A DNA stretch of 64,000 nucleotides from Candidatus Onthomonas avicola (GCA_018710845.1 DVJB01000041.1:34194-98193); one strand, 5' to 3'; positions 1 to 8,258 are shown, counted from the first letter of the stretch. Made by a program: numbers and translations. The notes: generated by a model from the sequence alone, not told the origin.

Positions 1-282
1 AAATCGCTCTATGACGAGGCAAGCGAGAACGGTTCCCCCCTGATCCGGACCATGTTCTACGAGTTCCCCGACGACCCGGTCTGCTGGGAGCTGACGGACC
101 AGTACATGTTCGGCAGCCGCTATCTGGTCGCCCCCATCCTGCATCTGAACCAGTTTGAGCGCGAGGTCTATCTGCCCGCCGGGGCCTGGCGGCTCACCTC
201 CACCGGCGAGGTCTGCGAGGGCGGGCGGCGTGTGACGGTGGCCGCGCCGCTGGAGTATATTCCTGTCTTCGAGCGCGTCTGA
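1..282 (+). CDS. GH31 alpha-xylosidase/alpha-glucosidase, C-terminal fragment
   Basis: The reading frame is open from base 1, so the gene starts outside the window and only about 93 C-terminal residues are seen. These resemble the end of the catalytic barrel and the following beta domain of family 31 glycosidases such as YicI-type alpha-xylosidases: an ASENG..LIRTMFYEFP segment, DQYMFG, then a VAPIL stretch and a short beta-rich tail (YLPAGAWR). GH31 enzymes release alpha-linked glucose or xylose from oligosaccharides. The catalytic aspartates lie upstream and cannot be checked. A strong hairpin follows 120 bases downstream. The family is recognised with good confidence; the substrate is not. 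Confidence 0.8.
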   Translation, partial: KSLYDEASENGSPLIRTMFYEFPDDPVCWELTDQYMFGSRYLVAPILHLNQFEREVYLPAGAWRLTSTGEVCEGGRRVTVAAPLEYIPVFERV

Positions 283-401
283 GCCGGGATGGCGGCGTAT
301 GCCCGCCCCATCTTTTTCAAGAAATCCGATTCGTGGAAGAAGCGTGGGTGTTTTGGCCGGGATGGCCGGCCAAATTGCCCCGAATCTTCCTGCCTCATTG
401 A

Positions 402-431
402 GAGCCTGCCCGCCTGGGCAGGCTCCTTTTG
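402..431 (+). terminator. Rho-independent terminator after the GH31 gene
   Basis: Perfect 10-bp stem (GAGCCTGCCC / GGGCAGGCTC) with a 4-base loop, followed by CTTTTG. It lies 120 bases after the GH31 stop codon. The rest of the 283-666 gap holds no convincing gene. It contains this hairpin, the candidate ECF promoter at 584-611 and the hairpin over the ribosome site at 637-656. Confidence 0.75.
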
Positions 432-583
432 CCGTTCCGGCGTGTTCTCTATCTTCAAACAGGGCCTGGATACCGTTTGGATGCCGGCCGCTGGTAGGAT
501 GGATACAACACAGCGGTACGCTGCTGTCCAGGGGATGCCGCTGTCGGAGCAGTTTTATGTTAAGATGTTTTAAGAAAAAAGCG

Positions 584-611
584 GTCACCTTTTTCCCGGC
601 GCTCGCCTCTT
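584..611 (+). promoter_or_regulatory. Candidate ECF sigma factor promoter for the MBOAT operon
   Basis: GTCACC followed by a T-run (-35 like), 16 bases, then CCTCTT (-10 like). This resembles self-regulated ECF promoters of Clostridia, which have a CACC-T-run box and a C(G)TCT box, better than it resembles a sigma-A promoter. It lies 56 bases before the MBOAT start in an operon that encodes its own ECF sigma factor, so autoregulation is the simplest reading. This is inference from pattern and context. Confidence 0.45.
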
Positions 612-636
612 AGAGAGTAAAGGGACATAGCCCAGG

Positions 637-656
637 CCTTCCGCCAGGGCGGAAGG
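637..656 (+). promoter_or_regulatory. Hairpin overlapping the MBOAT ribosome binding site
   Basis: CCTTCCGCC and GGCGGAAGG form an inverted repeat with almost no loop (8 bp once the tip opens). The right arm contains part of the Shine-Dalgarno sequence GGAAGGAG, which sits 8 bases before the ATG at 667. The stem could hide the ribosome site in the mRNA. Confidence 0.5.
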
Positions 657-666
657 AGCCGCTGAG

Positions 667-2064
667 ATGTCGTTTACCAATCTGACCGTTTTGCTGGGAT
701 TTCTGCCGCTGGTGCTGGCGGTCTACTGCCTGCTGCCGCTGCCGCAGCTGCGCCTGCTCTGGCTGCTGGCGGCCAGTCTGGGTGGATATGCCTGGAGCAA
801 CCGGGGCGAGCCGCTGTGTCTGCTGCTGTTGCTGCTGGATATCCTCTTCAGCTACTATATGGCACTGCTGATGACGAATCAGCCGAGCAGGGCAAGGCGG
901 TACTACCGCATCGCTGTGGGGGGCACCCTGGGGTGGCTGCTCCTGTTCAAATATGCCGCCGCAGTTGTGACGGCGTTCAACCGCACGCTGCCCGGCCTCT
1001 CACTCCCGGTGCCCGGCTGGACCTTCCCGGTGGGGCTGAGCTTCTACACCTTTCAGGTGCTCTCCTACCTGACGGATGTCTACCGCGGAACGATCCCGGC
1101 CGAGCGGTCGCTGGTGCGCTATGGGACCTTTGTGGCGATGTTTCCCAAGCTGGTCTCCGGTCCCCTGGCGCGCTATGGGCTGCTGGCCCCGCAGCTGAGC
1201 CGCTGCCAGGTGCGCGGGGAGGCGGTTGGACTTGGTCTCCGGCGCTTCCTGCTGGGGCTGGCGGCCAAGGTGCTTCTGGCCGACCGGCTGGCCGGCCTGT
1301 GGCAGGCGGCAGGGACCATTGGCTATGACAGCATCTCCACCCCGTTGGCCTGGATGGCGCTGGTGGGATACAGTCTGCAGCTCTACTTTGATTTCTGGGG
1401 CTATTCCCTGATGGCCCAAGGGCTGGGACAGATGCTCGGGTTCTCCCTGCCGCGCAATTTTGACTGCCCCTACCTCTCCCGGTCGATGACCGAATTTTGG
1501 CGGCGGTGGCACATGACGCTGGGGGCCTGGTTTCGGGACTATGTCTATATCCCTCTGGGCGGCAGCCGCCGGGGCCGGGGCATGACGGCGCGCAACCTGC
1601 TCATCGTCTGGCTGCTCACCGGGATTTGGCACGGCACAGGCTGGAATTTTCTGGTGTGGGGCCTGCTGCTCTTCCTGCTCATCTGGGCGGAGAAGGGGGC
1701 ATTTGGACGATTCCTCGGCGGGCATCCACGGTTGGCCCGTGTCTATATGACACTTGCCATCCCCCTGTCCTGGCTGCCCTTTGCCGCCGGGAGTCTGGGT
1801 GCTGCCGCCGTCTATTTCGGCCGCCTGTTTCCCCTGGGCGGCGGGGCGGCAGGGGCCTTTGCCGGGGACTATTTGAAATATGGGCGGAGCTATGGCCTGC
1901 TGCTGCTCATCGGGCTGGTGTGTGCTACCCGGCTGCCCGAGCGGTTCTATCGGCGCTACCGCACACGGCGGTGGATGCTCCCGTTGCTGCTGGTGTTGTT
2001 TGCCCTGTGCCTGTGGCAGCTGGCACGCAGCGGCAATGACCCCTTCCTCTATGAACAGTTTTGA
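667..2064 (+). CDS. MBOAT family membrane O-acyltransferase (AlgI/DltB/PatA-like)
   Basis: Polytopic membrane protein of 465 residues that moves acyl groups, usually acetyl, across the membrane to an extracytoplasmic acceptor or carrier. Family signatures are FPVGLSFYTFQ..SYLTDVYRG near residue 120, LYFDFWGYS near 240, TEFWRRWHMTLG..FRDYVYIPLGG near 275-300, and GIWHGTGWNFLVWG near 320, which contains the conserved active-site histidine. Length and about ten hydrophobic segments are normal for AlgI-like proteins. An SGNH esterase-fold gene follows 27 bases downstream, the pairing seen in PatA/PatB and AlgI/AlgJ-X O-acetylation systems. An ECF sigma/anti-sigma pair comes next. The acceptor is not known; cell-wall glycan is favoured because of the RsiV-like partner. 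Confidence 0.9.
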   Translation: MSFTNLTVLLGFLPLVLAVYCLLPLPQLRLLWLLAASLGGYAWSNRGEPLCLLLLLLDILFSYYMALLMTNQPSRARRYYRIAVGGTLGWLLLFKYAAAVVTAFNRTLPGLSLPVPGWTFPVGLSFYTFQVLSYLTDVYRGTIPAERSLVRYGTFVAMFPKLVSGPLARYGLLAPQLSRCQVRGEAVGLGLRRFLLGLAAKVLLADRLAGLWQAAGTIGYDSISTPLAWMALVGYSLQLYFDFWGYSLMAQGLGQMLGFSLPRNFDCPYLSRSMTEFWRRWHMTLGAWFRDYVYIPLGGSRRGRGMTARNLLIVWLLTGIWHGTGWNFLVWGLLLFLLIWAEKGAFGRFLGGHPRLARVYMTLAIPLSWLPFAAGSLGAAAVYFGRLFPLGGGAAGAFAGDYLKYGRSYGLLLLIGLVCATRLPERFYRRYRTRRWMLPLLLVLFALCLWQLARSGNDPFLYEQF

Positions 2065-2091
2065 GCGATTTTCCCAAGGAGGTACGCTGTC

Positions 2092-2988
2092 ATGAAAAAA
2101 TGGGTGGAATATCTGGCCTCGGTGACGCTGATCGCGTCGATCGCCGTCATTTTCTCTCTGACGGTCTGGACCCTTTTTCACAACGGAGACTGGACCGGGC
2201 GGGAGCGCGGGCGGGAACTGCCGCCCCGGCTGACGCTCTCGGCCCAGCAGAATGCCGCTTCTCATGCGCCGCTGGGCAGTGGCGGGCAGACTGGCGGAAC
2301 GGCATCGCCGCAGGAGGTGTCGGAATCTCCAGAGATGCCGGAAGAGCAGCCGGACGTACCGTCCACCGGAGCGACGCACACGCAGCCTGCCACGCCGGAA
2401 GCGGAAGATGGAGCAGGGGAGAAGACGGAACCGGAGACGCAGCGGTCTCTGCTCATCGGTGATTCCCGCGCTGTGGGCCTGGCGGAATACGGCGACCTGG
2501 AGGAGACCGACTTCTTCGCCGATGTGGGAATGAGCGTCTATTCTCTCTGGAAGAAAGAGGTGACGGTGGGGGAGCACGGGAAAATCGGTTTGGAGGACTT
2601 GCTCTCCGGCGCGCAGTACGATAAAATCTATCTGATGCTGGGCATCAATGAGCTGGGCTATGACCAGGACCAGACGATCCGGACCTATACCGAGACGGTG
2701 GAGCAGATACAGTCCCTGCAGCCAGACGCGCAGGTGTATCTGATGGCGAATCTGCATGTCACGCAGCGCCGGGCTGAAGGGGATCGGGTCTATAACAATG
2801 AGAACCTGGACGCCATCAACAGCCGGATTGCCCAGCTGGCCGGGGAGCAGGAGCTGACCTATCTGGATGTCAACCCGCTCTTTGACGACGATGCAGGGGC
2901 ACTGGACAGCCAGTACACGTCCGACGGGGTTCATCTGCTGGCCCGTTACGACGATACCTGGTGCCAATGGCTCCGGGAGAACAGCTAG
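2092..2988 (+). CDS. SGNH/GDSL-fold extracytoplasmic acyltransferase or esterase
   Basis: 298 residues with one N-terminal membrane anchor (LASVTLIASIAVIFSLTVWTLF, residues about 7-28), a Pro/Glu/Thr-rich linker to about residue 118, then an SGNH domain outside the cell. Visible motifs are LLIGDSRAVG (nucleophile Ser about 125), LMLGINELG (block III Asn region) and TSDGVHL (Asp and His of the triad, about residue 277). The Shine-Dalgarno AAGGAGG precedes the ATG. With the adjacent MBOAT protein it fits a two-component O-acetyltransferase: the membrane protein exports acetyl and the SGNH protein transfers it. It could instead act as an O-acetyl esterase. Confidence 0.85.
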   Translation: MKKWVEYLASVTLIASIAVIFSLTVWTLFHNGDWTGRERGRELPPRLTLSAQQNAASHAPLGSGGQTGGTASPQEVSESPEMPEEQPDVPSTGATHTQPATPEAEDGAGEKTEPETQRSLLIGDSRAVGLAEYGDLEETDFFADVGMSVYSLWKKEVTVGEHGKIGLEDLLSGAQYDKIYLMLGINELGYDQDQTIRTYTETVEQIQSLQPDAQVYLMANLHVTQRRAEGDRVYNNENLDAINSRIAQLAGEQELTYLDVNPLFDDDAGALDSQYTSDGVHLLARYDDTWCQWLRENS

Positions 2989-3041
2989 GGCCTTACTGAG
3001 AAGAGAGAGCGGGCCCGGCGGCGAGGCGGGGAGAGGTCAGC

Positions 3042-3539
3042 GTGTGGAGTGAGCAAAAAAAGAGCTGGTTCTGCCAGCAAGTCACACAGTATCGTGACAG
3101 TCTCTATTGGGTGGCCTACGGTATTTTGAAGAATGATGCCGACGCACAGGACGCCATTTCCGAGGCGGTCCTGCAGGCATATCAGAGTCTGCACTCGCTC
3201 CGCTCGCCGGAGGCGTTTCGGTCCTGGATGATGACGATTCTCACGCGGATCTGCTGCCGGATGGCGCGCGGCCGCCCGCCTGCTGTCGAATTGGAGGAGG
3301 TGGCGGACCAGCTGGCCGGGCCAGAGACCGACGTGGAGCGGTCGCTCACGCTTCGCTCGGCGGTGCAATCTCTTCCGCTGGAATACCGCGCAGTGGTGGT
3401 GCTCTACTACTATGAACAGATGGATGTCCGCACGATTGCCCGGATGCTGGAAGTGCGGCCGGACACCGTGAAAAAACGGCTTTCCCGCGCCCGGGTGAGG
3501 CTGCGGGAACTGCTGAATCCGCAGGAGGTGATGGCATGA
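3042..3539 (+). CDS. ECF sigma-70 factor (SigV-like)
   Basis: 165 residues. Region 2 (residues about 10-75: YRDSLYWVAYGILKNDADAQD..FRSWMMTILTRIC) and region 4 (about 108-158: LPLEYRAVVVLYYYEQMDVRTIARML, then VKKRLSRARVRLR) are joined by a short linker, as in ECF factors. GTG at 3042 is the only good start in frame. The stop overlaps the anti-sigma start by four bases (ATGA), indicating translational coupling. The partner is RsiV-like, so SigV is the closest functional analogue. Its targets probably include its own operon through the candidate promoter at 584-611. Confidence 0.9.
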   Translation: MWSEQKKSWFCQQVTQYRDSLYWVAYGILKNDADAQDAISEAVLQAYQSLHSLRSPEAFRSWMMTILTRICCRMARGRPPAVELEEVADQLAGPETDVERSLTLRSAVQSLPLEYRAVVVLYYYEQMDVRTIARMLEVRPDTVKKRLSRARVRLRELLNPQEVMA

Positions 3540-4471
3540 ATGGATGGGACAGTGAGCTGCGCCGGATAGCCCGTGAGGAGCGGGAAGCGCACCCCATGCC
3601 GGAGAGGATGGCGGCACAGCTGGATGAGCTGCTTGACCAGCTTCCGGACCGGCCGGCGCGGCGCGGCAGGGTGAGCGCCTTCTGGGTTCGTGCGGCACGG
3701 ATTGCAGCGGCTGCCGCCCTGGCCGCTTTGATCATCCTGCCAAACGTGAGCCAGCAGGCGGCTTATGCTCTGCGGGAGATTCCGATTCTGGGCGTGCTGG
3801 TGCGCGTGGTGACCATCCGGGAGTATCATCTGGAGGACGCGGACCAGAGGATGGATCTCACGGTACCGCAGGTGACTGCGGATGAGCCCGGGCTGATGAC
3901 GGCCACAGATGAGATTAACCAGAATGTGGACGAGGTGGTTGCGCAGCTTCTGGAGGATATGGAGGATATCGTCGAGCAGGACCATGACAGCGCCACGCCG
4001 GAGGAGATGACGGAGGAACTGCAGGAGTATGCCGAGCAGGCCACCAAGACCACGATTGAGATGGATTATGAGGTGGTCACCGACACCGAGGACTGGTTTA
4101 CCCTCCGCCTCACGCTCTACACCCTCGGCGGCAGCAGCAGCGTCCAGTTCCGCTACTATCATATCGACAAGGCAACTGGCCAGACGGTTACCCTCTCCGA
4201 CCTGATCGAGCCGGAGAGCTTTGAGACGGTCAGCGAGGAGATCAAAGACCAGATGCGCGAGCAGATGGAGGCGGACGACTCCGTGTACTACTGGCTGGAT
4301 TCCGACATCCCGGAGTGGAATTTCACCGAGATCGCGCAGGATCAGAATTTCTACTGGAATGCCGACGGAGACCTGGTCATCGTCTTTGACGAGTATGAGG
4401 TCGCGCCTGGTTTTATGGGCTGTCCGGAGTTTGTCATCCCGGAGACGGCCTATACGCTGCGCAGCAACTGA
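3536..4471 (+). CDS. rsiV: RsiV-like anti-sigma factor with extracellular DUF3298-type domain
   Basis: 311 residues. An N-terminal cytoplasmic sigma-binding part (1-45) leads to one membrane segment at about 51-69 and then an extracellular domain. Three stretches closely follow Bacillus subtilis RsiV as I recall it: AAYALREIPILGVLVRVVTI just after the membrane segment, where RsiV has AAQA..KIPVIGSIVKAIT at its signal-peptidase site; IKDQMREQM; and NFYWNADGDLVIVFDEYEVAPG followed by FVIP. RsiV is the lysozyme receptor: lysozyme binding triggers its proteolysis and frees SigV. A similar trigger is inferred here. The rather acidic segment at about residues 125-160 differs from RsiV. The gene overlaps the sigma gene by 4 bases. 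Confidence 0.85.
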   Translation: MNGWDSELRRIAREEREAHPMPERMAAQLDELLDQLPDRPARRGRVSAFWVRAARIAAAAALAALIILPNVSQQAAYALREIPILGVLVRVVTIREYHLEDADQRMDLTVPQVTADEPGLMTATDEINQNVDEVVAQLLEDMEDIVEQDHDSATPEEMTEELQEYAEQATKTTIEMDYEVVTDTEDWFTLRLTLYTLGGSSSVQFRYYHIDKATGQTVTLSDLIEPESFETVSEEIKDQMREQMEADDSVYYWLDSDIPEWNFTEIAQDQNFYWNADGDLVIVFDEYEVAPGFMGCPEFVIPETAYTLRSN

Positions 4472-4481
4472 CAAACAGAAA

Positions 4482-4534
4482 AGCCAGTCCCTCCCATGCG
4501 CAGACCGCGCGGGAGGGACTGGCTCTTGGCTTTT
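4482..4534. terminator. Bidirectional terminator between rsiV-like gene and arcC
   Basis: Perfect 14-bp stem AGCCAGTCCCTCCC / GGGAGGGACTGGCT with a 15-base loop. CTTGGCTTTTGG follows on the plus strand and TTTTCTGTTTG on the minus strand. It separates two convergent operons. Confidence 0.85.
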
Positions 4535-4540
4535 GGACGG

Positions 4541-5497
4541 TCAGAGGTGAATCCGCGTGCCGGTTTCACCGCGGATGCCCTGACGGGCCTTCTCCAGCTG
4601 GGTGATAAGCGCCACCCGGCCCGGCTTGCTGCGGGCAAAGGCGATGGCTGCCTGCACCTTGGGGAGCATGGAGCCGGGCTCAAAGTGGCCCTCGGCGATA
4701 TATTGCTCCGCCTGGCCGGGCGTCAGCTCATCGAGCCATTGCTGCTGCGGCGTGCCGTAGTGCAGGGCCACCCGCTCTACAGCGGTGAGGATGATGAGCA
4801 CCTCGGCATTCACCTCCTCGGCCAGCAGACAGGAGCAAAAGTCCTTGTCGATCACGGCGGAGGCGCCGCGCAGATGGCCGAGATCCTGCCGCGTGACCGG
4901 GATGCCGCCGCCGCCGCAGGCGATGACCACCTGTCCGGCGTCCACCAGGGTGCGAATGGCATTGATCTCCACAATCCTGCCCGGCCGGGGGGAGGCGACC
5001 ACACGCCGCCAGCCTTTCCCGGGAAATTCACGCATCACATAGCCGTAGGCGCGCTCGGCATAGTGGGCCTGCTCCTCCGTCATAAAGTGGCCGATCGGCT
5101 TGGTGGGGTGGAGAAAGGCGGGGTCGTCCGGGTCCACCTCTGTCTGGGTGACGACGGTGGCCACGTCCTCATGCGGCACGCCGCGGCCGCGCCGGCGGCA
5201 GAGCTCCTCGCGCAGGGCGTTTTGCAGGTCATAGCCGATATATGCCTGGCTCATCGCCACGCAGACGGAGAGCGGGGTGTTGGGCTGGTTCGGATTTTCC
5301 CGGGAGAGGGCGGCCATGGCGTTGTTGATCATGCCCACCTGCGGGCCGTTGCCGTGGGAGACGACGACCTGGTATCCCTCGTCCATCAGGTCTACGATGG
5401 CGCGGGAGGTGATTTTCACCGCCGCCATCTGCTCGGGCAGGGTGTTGCCCAGCGCGTTGCCGCCCAGGGCGATGACAATGCGGGGTTTGCGGTTCAT
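4541..5497 (-). CDS. arcC: Carbamate kinase
   Basis: 318 residues, normal for the family. It converts carbamoyl phosphate and ADP to ATP, ammonia and CO2, the energy-yielding step of carbamoyl catabolism. Motifs are IVIALGGNALG at the N-terminus, VVSHGNGPQVG near residue 48, VIACGGGGIPV near 193 and an AVIDKDF..LLAEEV segment near 215. It is the last gene of the ygeY-ygeW-arcC set, 113 bases after ygeW. An internal terminator-like hairpin lies in that gap, so arcC may be expressed less than ygeW. No arginine deiminase gene is near, so the carbamoyl phosphate is more likely to come from the YgeW reaction. Confidence 0.93.
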   Translation of the reverse strand: MNRKPRIVIALGGNALGNTLPEQMAAVKITSRAIVDLMDEGYQVVVSHGNGPQVGMINNAMAALSRENPNQPNTPLSVCVAMSQAYIGYDLQNALREELCRRRGRGVPHEDVATVVTQTEVDPDDPAFLHPTKPIGHFMTEEQAHYAERAYGYVMREFPGKGWRRVVASPRPGRIVEINAIRTLVDAGQVVIACGGGGIPVTRQDLGHLRGASAVIDKDFCSCLLAEEVNAEVLIILTAVERVALHYGTPQQQWLDELTPGQAEQYIAEGHFEPGSMLPKVQAAIAFARSKPGRVALITQLEKARQGIRGETGTRIHL

Positions 5498-5534
5498 AAA
5501 AGCTCCTCTCTTCCTGTCGTAATCAGTGGTTTTA

Positions 5535-5576
5535 AGGAAAAAGAAGTGCAGGGAGGCGTGAATGACGCCTCCCTGC
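5535..5576 (-). terminator. Intra-operon terminator-like hairpin between ygeW and arcC
   Basis: Perfect 11-bp stem GCAGGGAGGCG / CGCCTCCCTGC with a 7-base loop. On the minus strand it is followed by ACTTCTTTTTCCTT. It could end part of the transcripts after ygeW. Confidence 0.6.
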
Positions 5577-5610
5577 GCGTATTTCCGGTCAAAGGGCCCA
5601 GGAGAAGATA

Positions 5611-6816
5611 TCAGACCTCCATCTGACGTTTCTGATCCCGGTTCGCCAGCTGTTCGAGCACGGCGGCGGGGTCCTGGAACTTCGCCAGCAGGATCATCGC
5701 GGCGATCACGTAGGGCTTGTAGCTGGCTTCCTTATACAGCGGGTCGCGGTAGCGGTCGAAGACAGAGGCGTCCACCTCGCCCGCCTCGCAGGACACGCCG
5801 GTGATATCGGCCGGCAGGCAGTGCAGGTAGAGGGCCTTGCCGTCCTTCGTGGTGGCCATCAGCTCCTCCGAGCAGGTCCAGTCCTTGTGCTGGGCGTTCT
5901 GCGCCAGCAGCTCCCGCTCGAGCGCCTGAATCCCCTCAAAGTCGCCCTCGCCGTAGAGGTTGGTGCGCTTCTCCATCGCGGCGTAGGGCGCCCAGCTCTT
6001 GGGGTAGACGATGTCGGCGTCGCGGAAGGCCTCCGCCATCGAGTGGGTCTTGGTGAACGAGCCGCCCGACTTCTCCGCGTTGGCGCGGGCGACCTCTTCC
6101 ACCTCGCCCATGACCTCATATCCCTCGGGGTGGGCGAGCACCACGTCCATCCCCAGCCGGGTGAACAGGCCGATCACGCCCTGCGGCACGGACAGCGGCT
6201 TGCCGTAGGAGGGGGAGTAGGCCCAGGTCATGGCGACCTTCTTGCCCTTGAGGTTTTCAATCCCCCCGAAGGTGTGGATGATATGGGCCATATCCGCCAT
6301 GCACTGGGTGGGGTGGTCGATGTCGCACTGGAGGTTGACCAGCGTGGGGCGCTGCTCCAGAATACCGTCCTGATAGCCCTCCTGCACGGCGTCGGCCACG
6401 GCGTGCATATAGGTGTTGCCCTTGCCGATATACATGTCATCCCGGATGCCGATCACGTCGGCCATAAAGGAGATCATGTTCGCCGTCTCGCGCACCGTCT
6501 CGCCGTGGGCCACCTGGCTCTTGCCCTCGTCCAGGTCCTGTACCTCCAGGCCGAGCAGGTTGCAGGCCGAGGCGAAGGAGAAACGGGTGCGGGTGGAGTT
6601 GTCACGGAAGAGGGAGATGCCAAGTCCCGAATCAAAGACCTTGGCGGACACGTTTCCCTCACGCAGGGTGCGCAGCAGGTCGGCGACCGTCCAGACCGCG
6701 CGGAGCTCGTCGTCCGACTTCTCCCAGGTGAGGAAGAAATCGTTTTGGTACATATCCTTGCAGTCAAGCGCACGCAGCTGGGCGAGCAGTTCGTCAAACT
6801 TCTTTCTGTCGAGCAT
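5611..6816 (-). CDS. ygeW: YgeW-type knotted carbamoyltransferase
   Basis: 401 residues. It closely follows E. coli YgeW along its whole length: GLGISLFRDNSTRTRFSFAS (carbamoyl-phosphate STRTR loop), DLDEGKSQVAHGETVRETANMISF, NLQCDIDHPTQ, MTWAYSPSYGKPLSVPQG and LHCLPADITGVSC. The family is a transcarbamoylase with a knotted C-terminal domain; the proposed physiological role is phosphorolysis of an N-carbamoyl amino acid to carbamoyl phosphate and the free amino acid. I chose ATG 6816, preceded by a GAGG. The track start is GTG 6831, which overlaps the ygeY stop as GTGA and would add five residues. Neighbours ygeY and arcC support a catabolic role. Confidence 0.92.
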   Translation of the reverse strand: MLDRKKFDELLAQLRALDCKDMYQNDFFLTWEKSDDELRAVWTVADLLRTLREGNVSAKVFDSGLGISLFRDNSTRTRFSFASACNLLGLEVQDLDEGKSQVAHGETVRETANMISFMADVIGIRDDMYIGKGNTYMHAVADAVQEGYQDGILEQRPTLVNLQCDIDHPTQCMADMAHIIHTFGGIENLKGKKVAMTWAYSPSYGKPLSVPQGVIGLFTRLGMDVVLAHPEGYEVMGEVEEVARANAEKSGGSFTKTHSMAEAFRDADIVYPKSWAPYAAMEKRTNLYGEGDFEGIQALERELLAQNAQHKDWTCSEELMATTKDGKALYLHCLPADITGVSCEAGEVDASVFDRYRDPLYKEASYKPYVIAAMILLAKFQDPAAVLEQLANRDQKRQMEV

Positions 6817-6827
6817 GGTTCCAGTCC

Positions 6828-8147
6828 TCACTTTCCGTCTTTATTCTGATACAGGCCGGGCATGGCGGCGTACACCGCCGCGCAGCGGACCAGGTCAGAT
6901 TTCCAGGTGATCTCGTTCGGGGCGTGCGCCTGGCTCTCCGCGCCCGGTCCAAAGCCGACGCAGGGGATGCCGTAGCGGCCCTGGATGGACACCCCGTTGG
7001 TGGAGAAGGTCCACTTGTCGATCAGCGGGCGGCGGCGCTTTTCCATCGCGTCCTCGTCGCCCTGGCGCGCATCGCCGTAGAGGGCGCGGTGCGCGTCCGC
7101 CAGCGCCTGCACGTGCGGGGCGGACTCTGCGTTGATCCAGGTGGGGAAGTAGCACTCGGTGGGGTAGACCAGCCCGGTCCAGGACGGCCGCTCGTAGGTG
7201 TACATGGACACCTTCACATCCGCGCCGTACTTACGGCAGGCGGGGAGGTTGCGGATCTCCTCCAGGCAGCTCTCCCACGTCTCCCCGGCGGTCATCCGCC
7301 GGTCGAGAGACACGGCGCAGGAGTCCGCCACCGCGCAGCGAGAGGGGGAGGTGAAGAACACCTGGCTGACGGTGACCGTGCCGCGGCCGAGGAAGCGCGC
7401 GTCCTCCCAGTGCTCGTTGAACTCCGGCTCGAGCATCTTGACCAGGCCCTTGATCTCGTCGTCCGGGCCGCAGCCGTTCTCGTTGAGCGCGCGCACGTCC
7501 TGGAGGATGTCCGCCATCTTATAGATCGCGTTGTCCCCGCGCTCCGGCGCCGAGCCGTGGCAGGAGACGCCCTTGACGTCCACGCGGATCTCCATCCGGC
7601 CGCGGTGGCCGCGGTAGATGCCGCCGTCCGTCGGCTCGGTGGAGACGACGAACTCCGGGGTGATGCCCAGCTCCTGGTGGATGTACTGCCAGCACAGGCC
7701 GTCGCAGTCCTCCTCCTGCACCGTCGCGGTGACCAGGATGGAGGTGTCGGCCGGGATCAGGCCGAGGTCCTTCATGATCTTTGCGCCGTAGACCGCGCTG
7801 ACCACGCCGCCCTCCTGGTCCGAGCCGCCCCGGCCGTAGATGATGCGGTCGGTCTCGTAGCCCTGGTAGGGGTCGTCCGTCCAGTTGGCGCGGTTGCCGA
7901 TGCCGACGGTGTCGATGTGCCCGTCAAAGGCCATGACGCGGCTGCCGCGGCCCATCCAGCCCAGGCAGTTGCCCATCGGGTCGATCTCCACCTTGTCAAA
8001 GCCAAGGCGCTCCATCTCCTGCGCGCAGCGGCGGACGACGCCCTCCTCCTCACAGCTCTCGCTGGGGATGGCGATCAGCTCCCGCAGGAAACGGGACATG
8101 TCCTCACGGTAGCCCTCCGCGGCCGCCTTGATTCGTTCCAAATCCAT
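6828..8147 (-). CDS. ygeY: YgeY-type M20 metallopeptidase/deacylase
   Basis: 439 residues of the M20/ArgE/DapE dizinc family, matching the YgeY (selenium-metabolism-linked hydrolase) branch. Metal-site motifs are [11 protein letters not shown] (His and bridging-Asp region), [10 protein letters not shown] (metal Asp), VQEEDCDGL (catalytic and metal Glu pair) and VSTEPTD. The C-terminus ends with a [15 protein letters not shown] segment carrying the last metal histidine. It probably hydrolyses a small N-acyl, N-carbamoyl or amidino compound that feeds YgeW. It is first in its operon, behind a good promoter at 8231-8258. YgeY-YgeW pairs occur in E. coli and in gut anaerobes that degrade purines through 2,3-diaminopropionate. 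Confidence 0.9.
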   Translation of the reverse strand: MDLERIKAAAEGYREDMSRFLRELIAIPSESCEEEGVVRRCAQEMERLGFDKVEIDPMGNCLGWMGRGSRVMAFDGHIDTVGIGNRANWTDDPYQGYETDRIIYGRGGSDQEGGVVSAVYGAKIMKDLGLIPADTSILVTATVQEEDCDGLCWQYIHQELGITPEFVVSTEPTDGGIYRGHRGRMEIRVDVKGVSCHGSAPERGDNAIYKMADILQDVRALNENGCGPDDEIKGLVKMLEPEFNEHWEDARFLGRGTVTVSQVFFTSPSRCAVADSCAVSLDRRMTAGETWESCLEEIRNLPACRKYGADVKVSMYTYERPSWTGLVYPTECYFPTWINAESAPHVQALADAHRALYGDARQGDEDAMEKRRRPLIDKWTFSTNGVSIQGRYGIPCVGFGPGAESQAHAPNEITWKSDLVRCAAVYAAMPGLYQNKDGK

Positions 8148-8216
8148 GAATTAGCCCTCCCTGTATGCGCTCACAAAACAAATTTCCAGGCAAAAAACGA
8201 CAAAACGCTATCTCTG

Positions 8217-8258
8217 GTATGCCTGAAAATATCATAGCATACAAGAAAGAAATTGCAA
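8217..8258 (-). promoter_or_regulatory. Promoter of ygeY-ygeW-arcC with candidate operator
   Basis: On the minus strand TTGCAA (8253-8258), 16 bases, TATGAT (8231-8236). A pair of 6-bp inverted arms GTATGC (8217-8222) and GCATAC (8237-8242) brackets the -10, which fits a repressor operator. The 8148-8532 gap is AT-rich compared with the flanking genes and holds only the two divergent promoters that I can support. Confidence 0.6.

Noticed and set aside
1000-2967. Minus-strand ORF of 655 codons opposite the MBOAT and SGNH genes
   Set aside because: Composition is Gln/Pro/Arg/His-rich shadow sequence, with no family motifs; the plus-strand frames have clear MBOAT and SGNH signatures and ribosome sites.
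3410-4474. Minus-strand ORF of 354 codons opposite the rsiV-like gene
   Set aside because: Shadow of the coupled sigma/anti-sigma pair; no motifs.
4496-8237. Long plus-strand ORFs (376, 342 and 437 codons) opposite arcC, ygeW and ygeY
   Set aside because: GC-rich antisense shadows; the minus-strand proteins match known families over full length.
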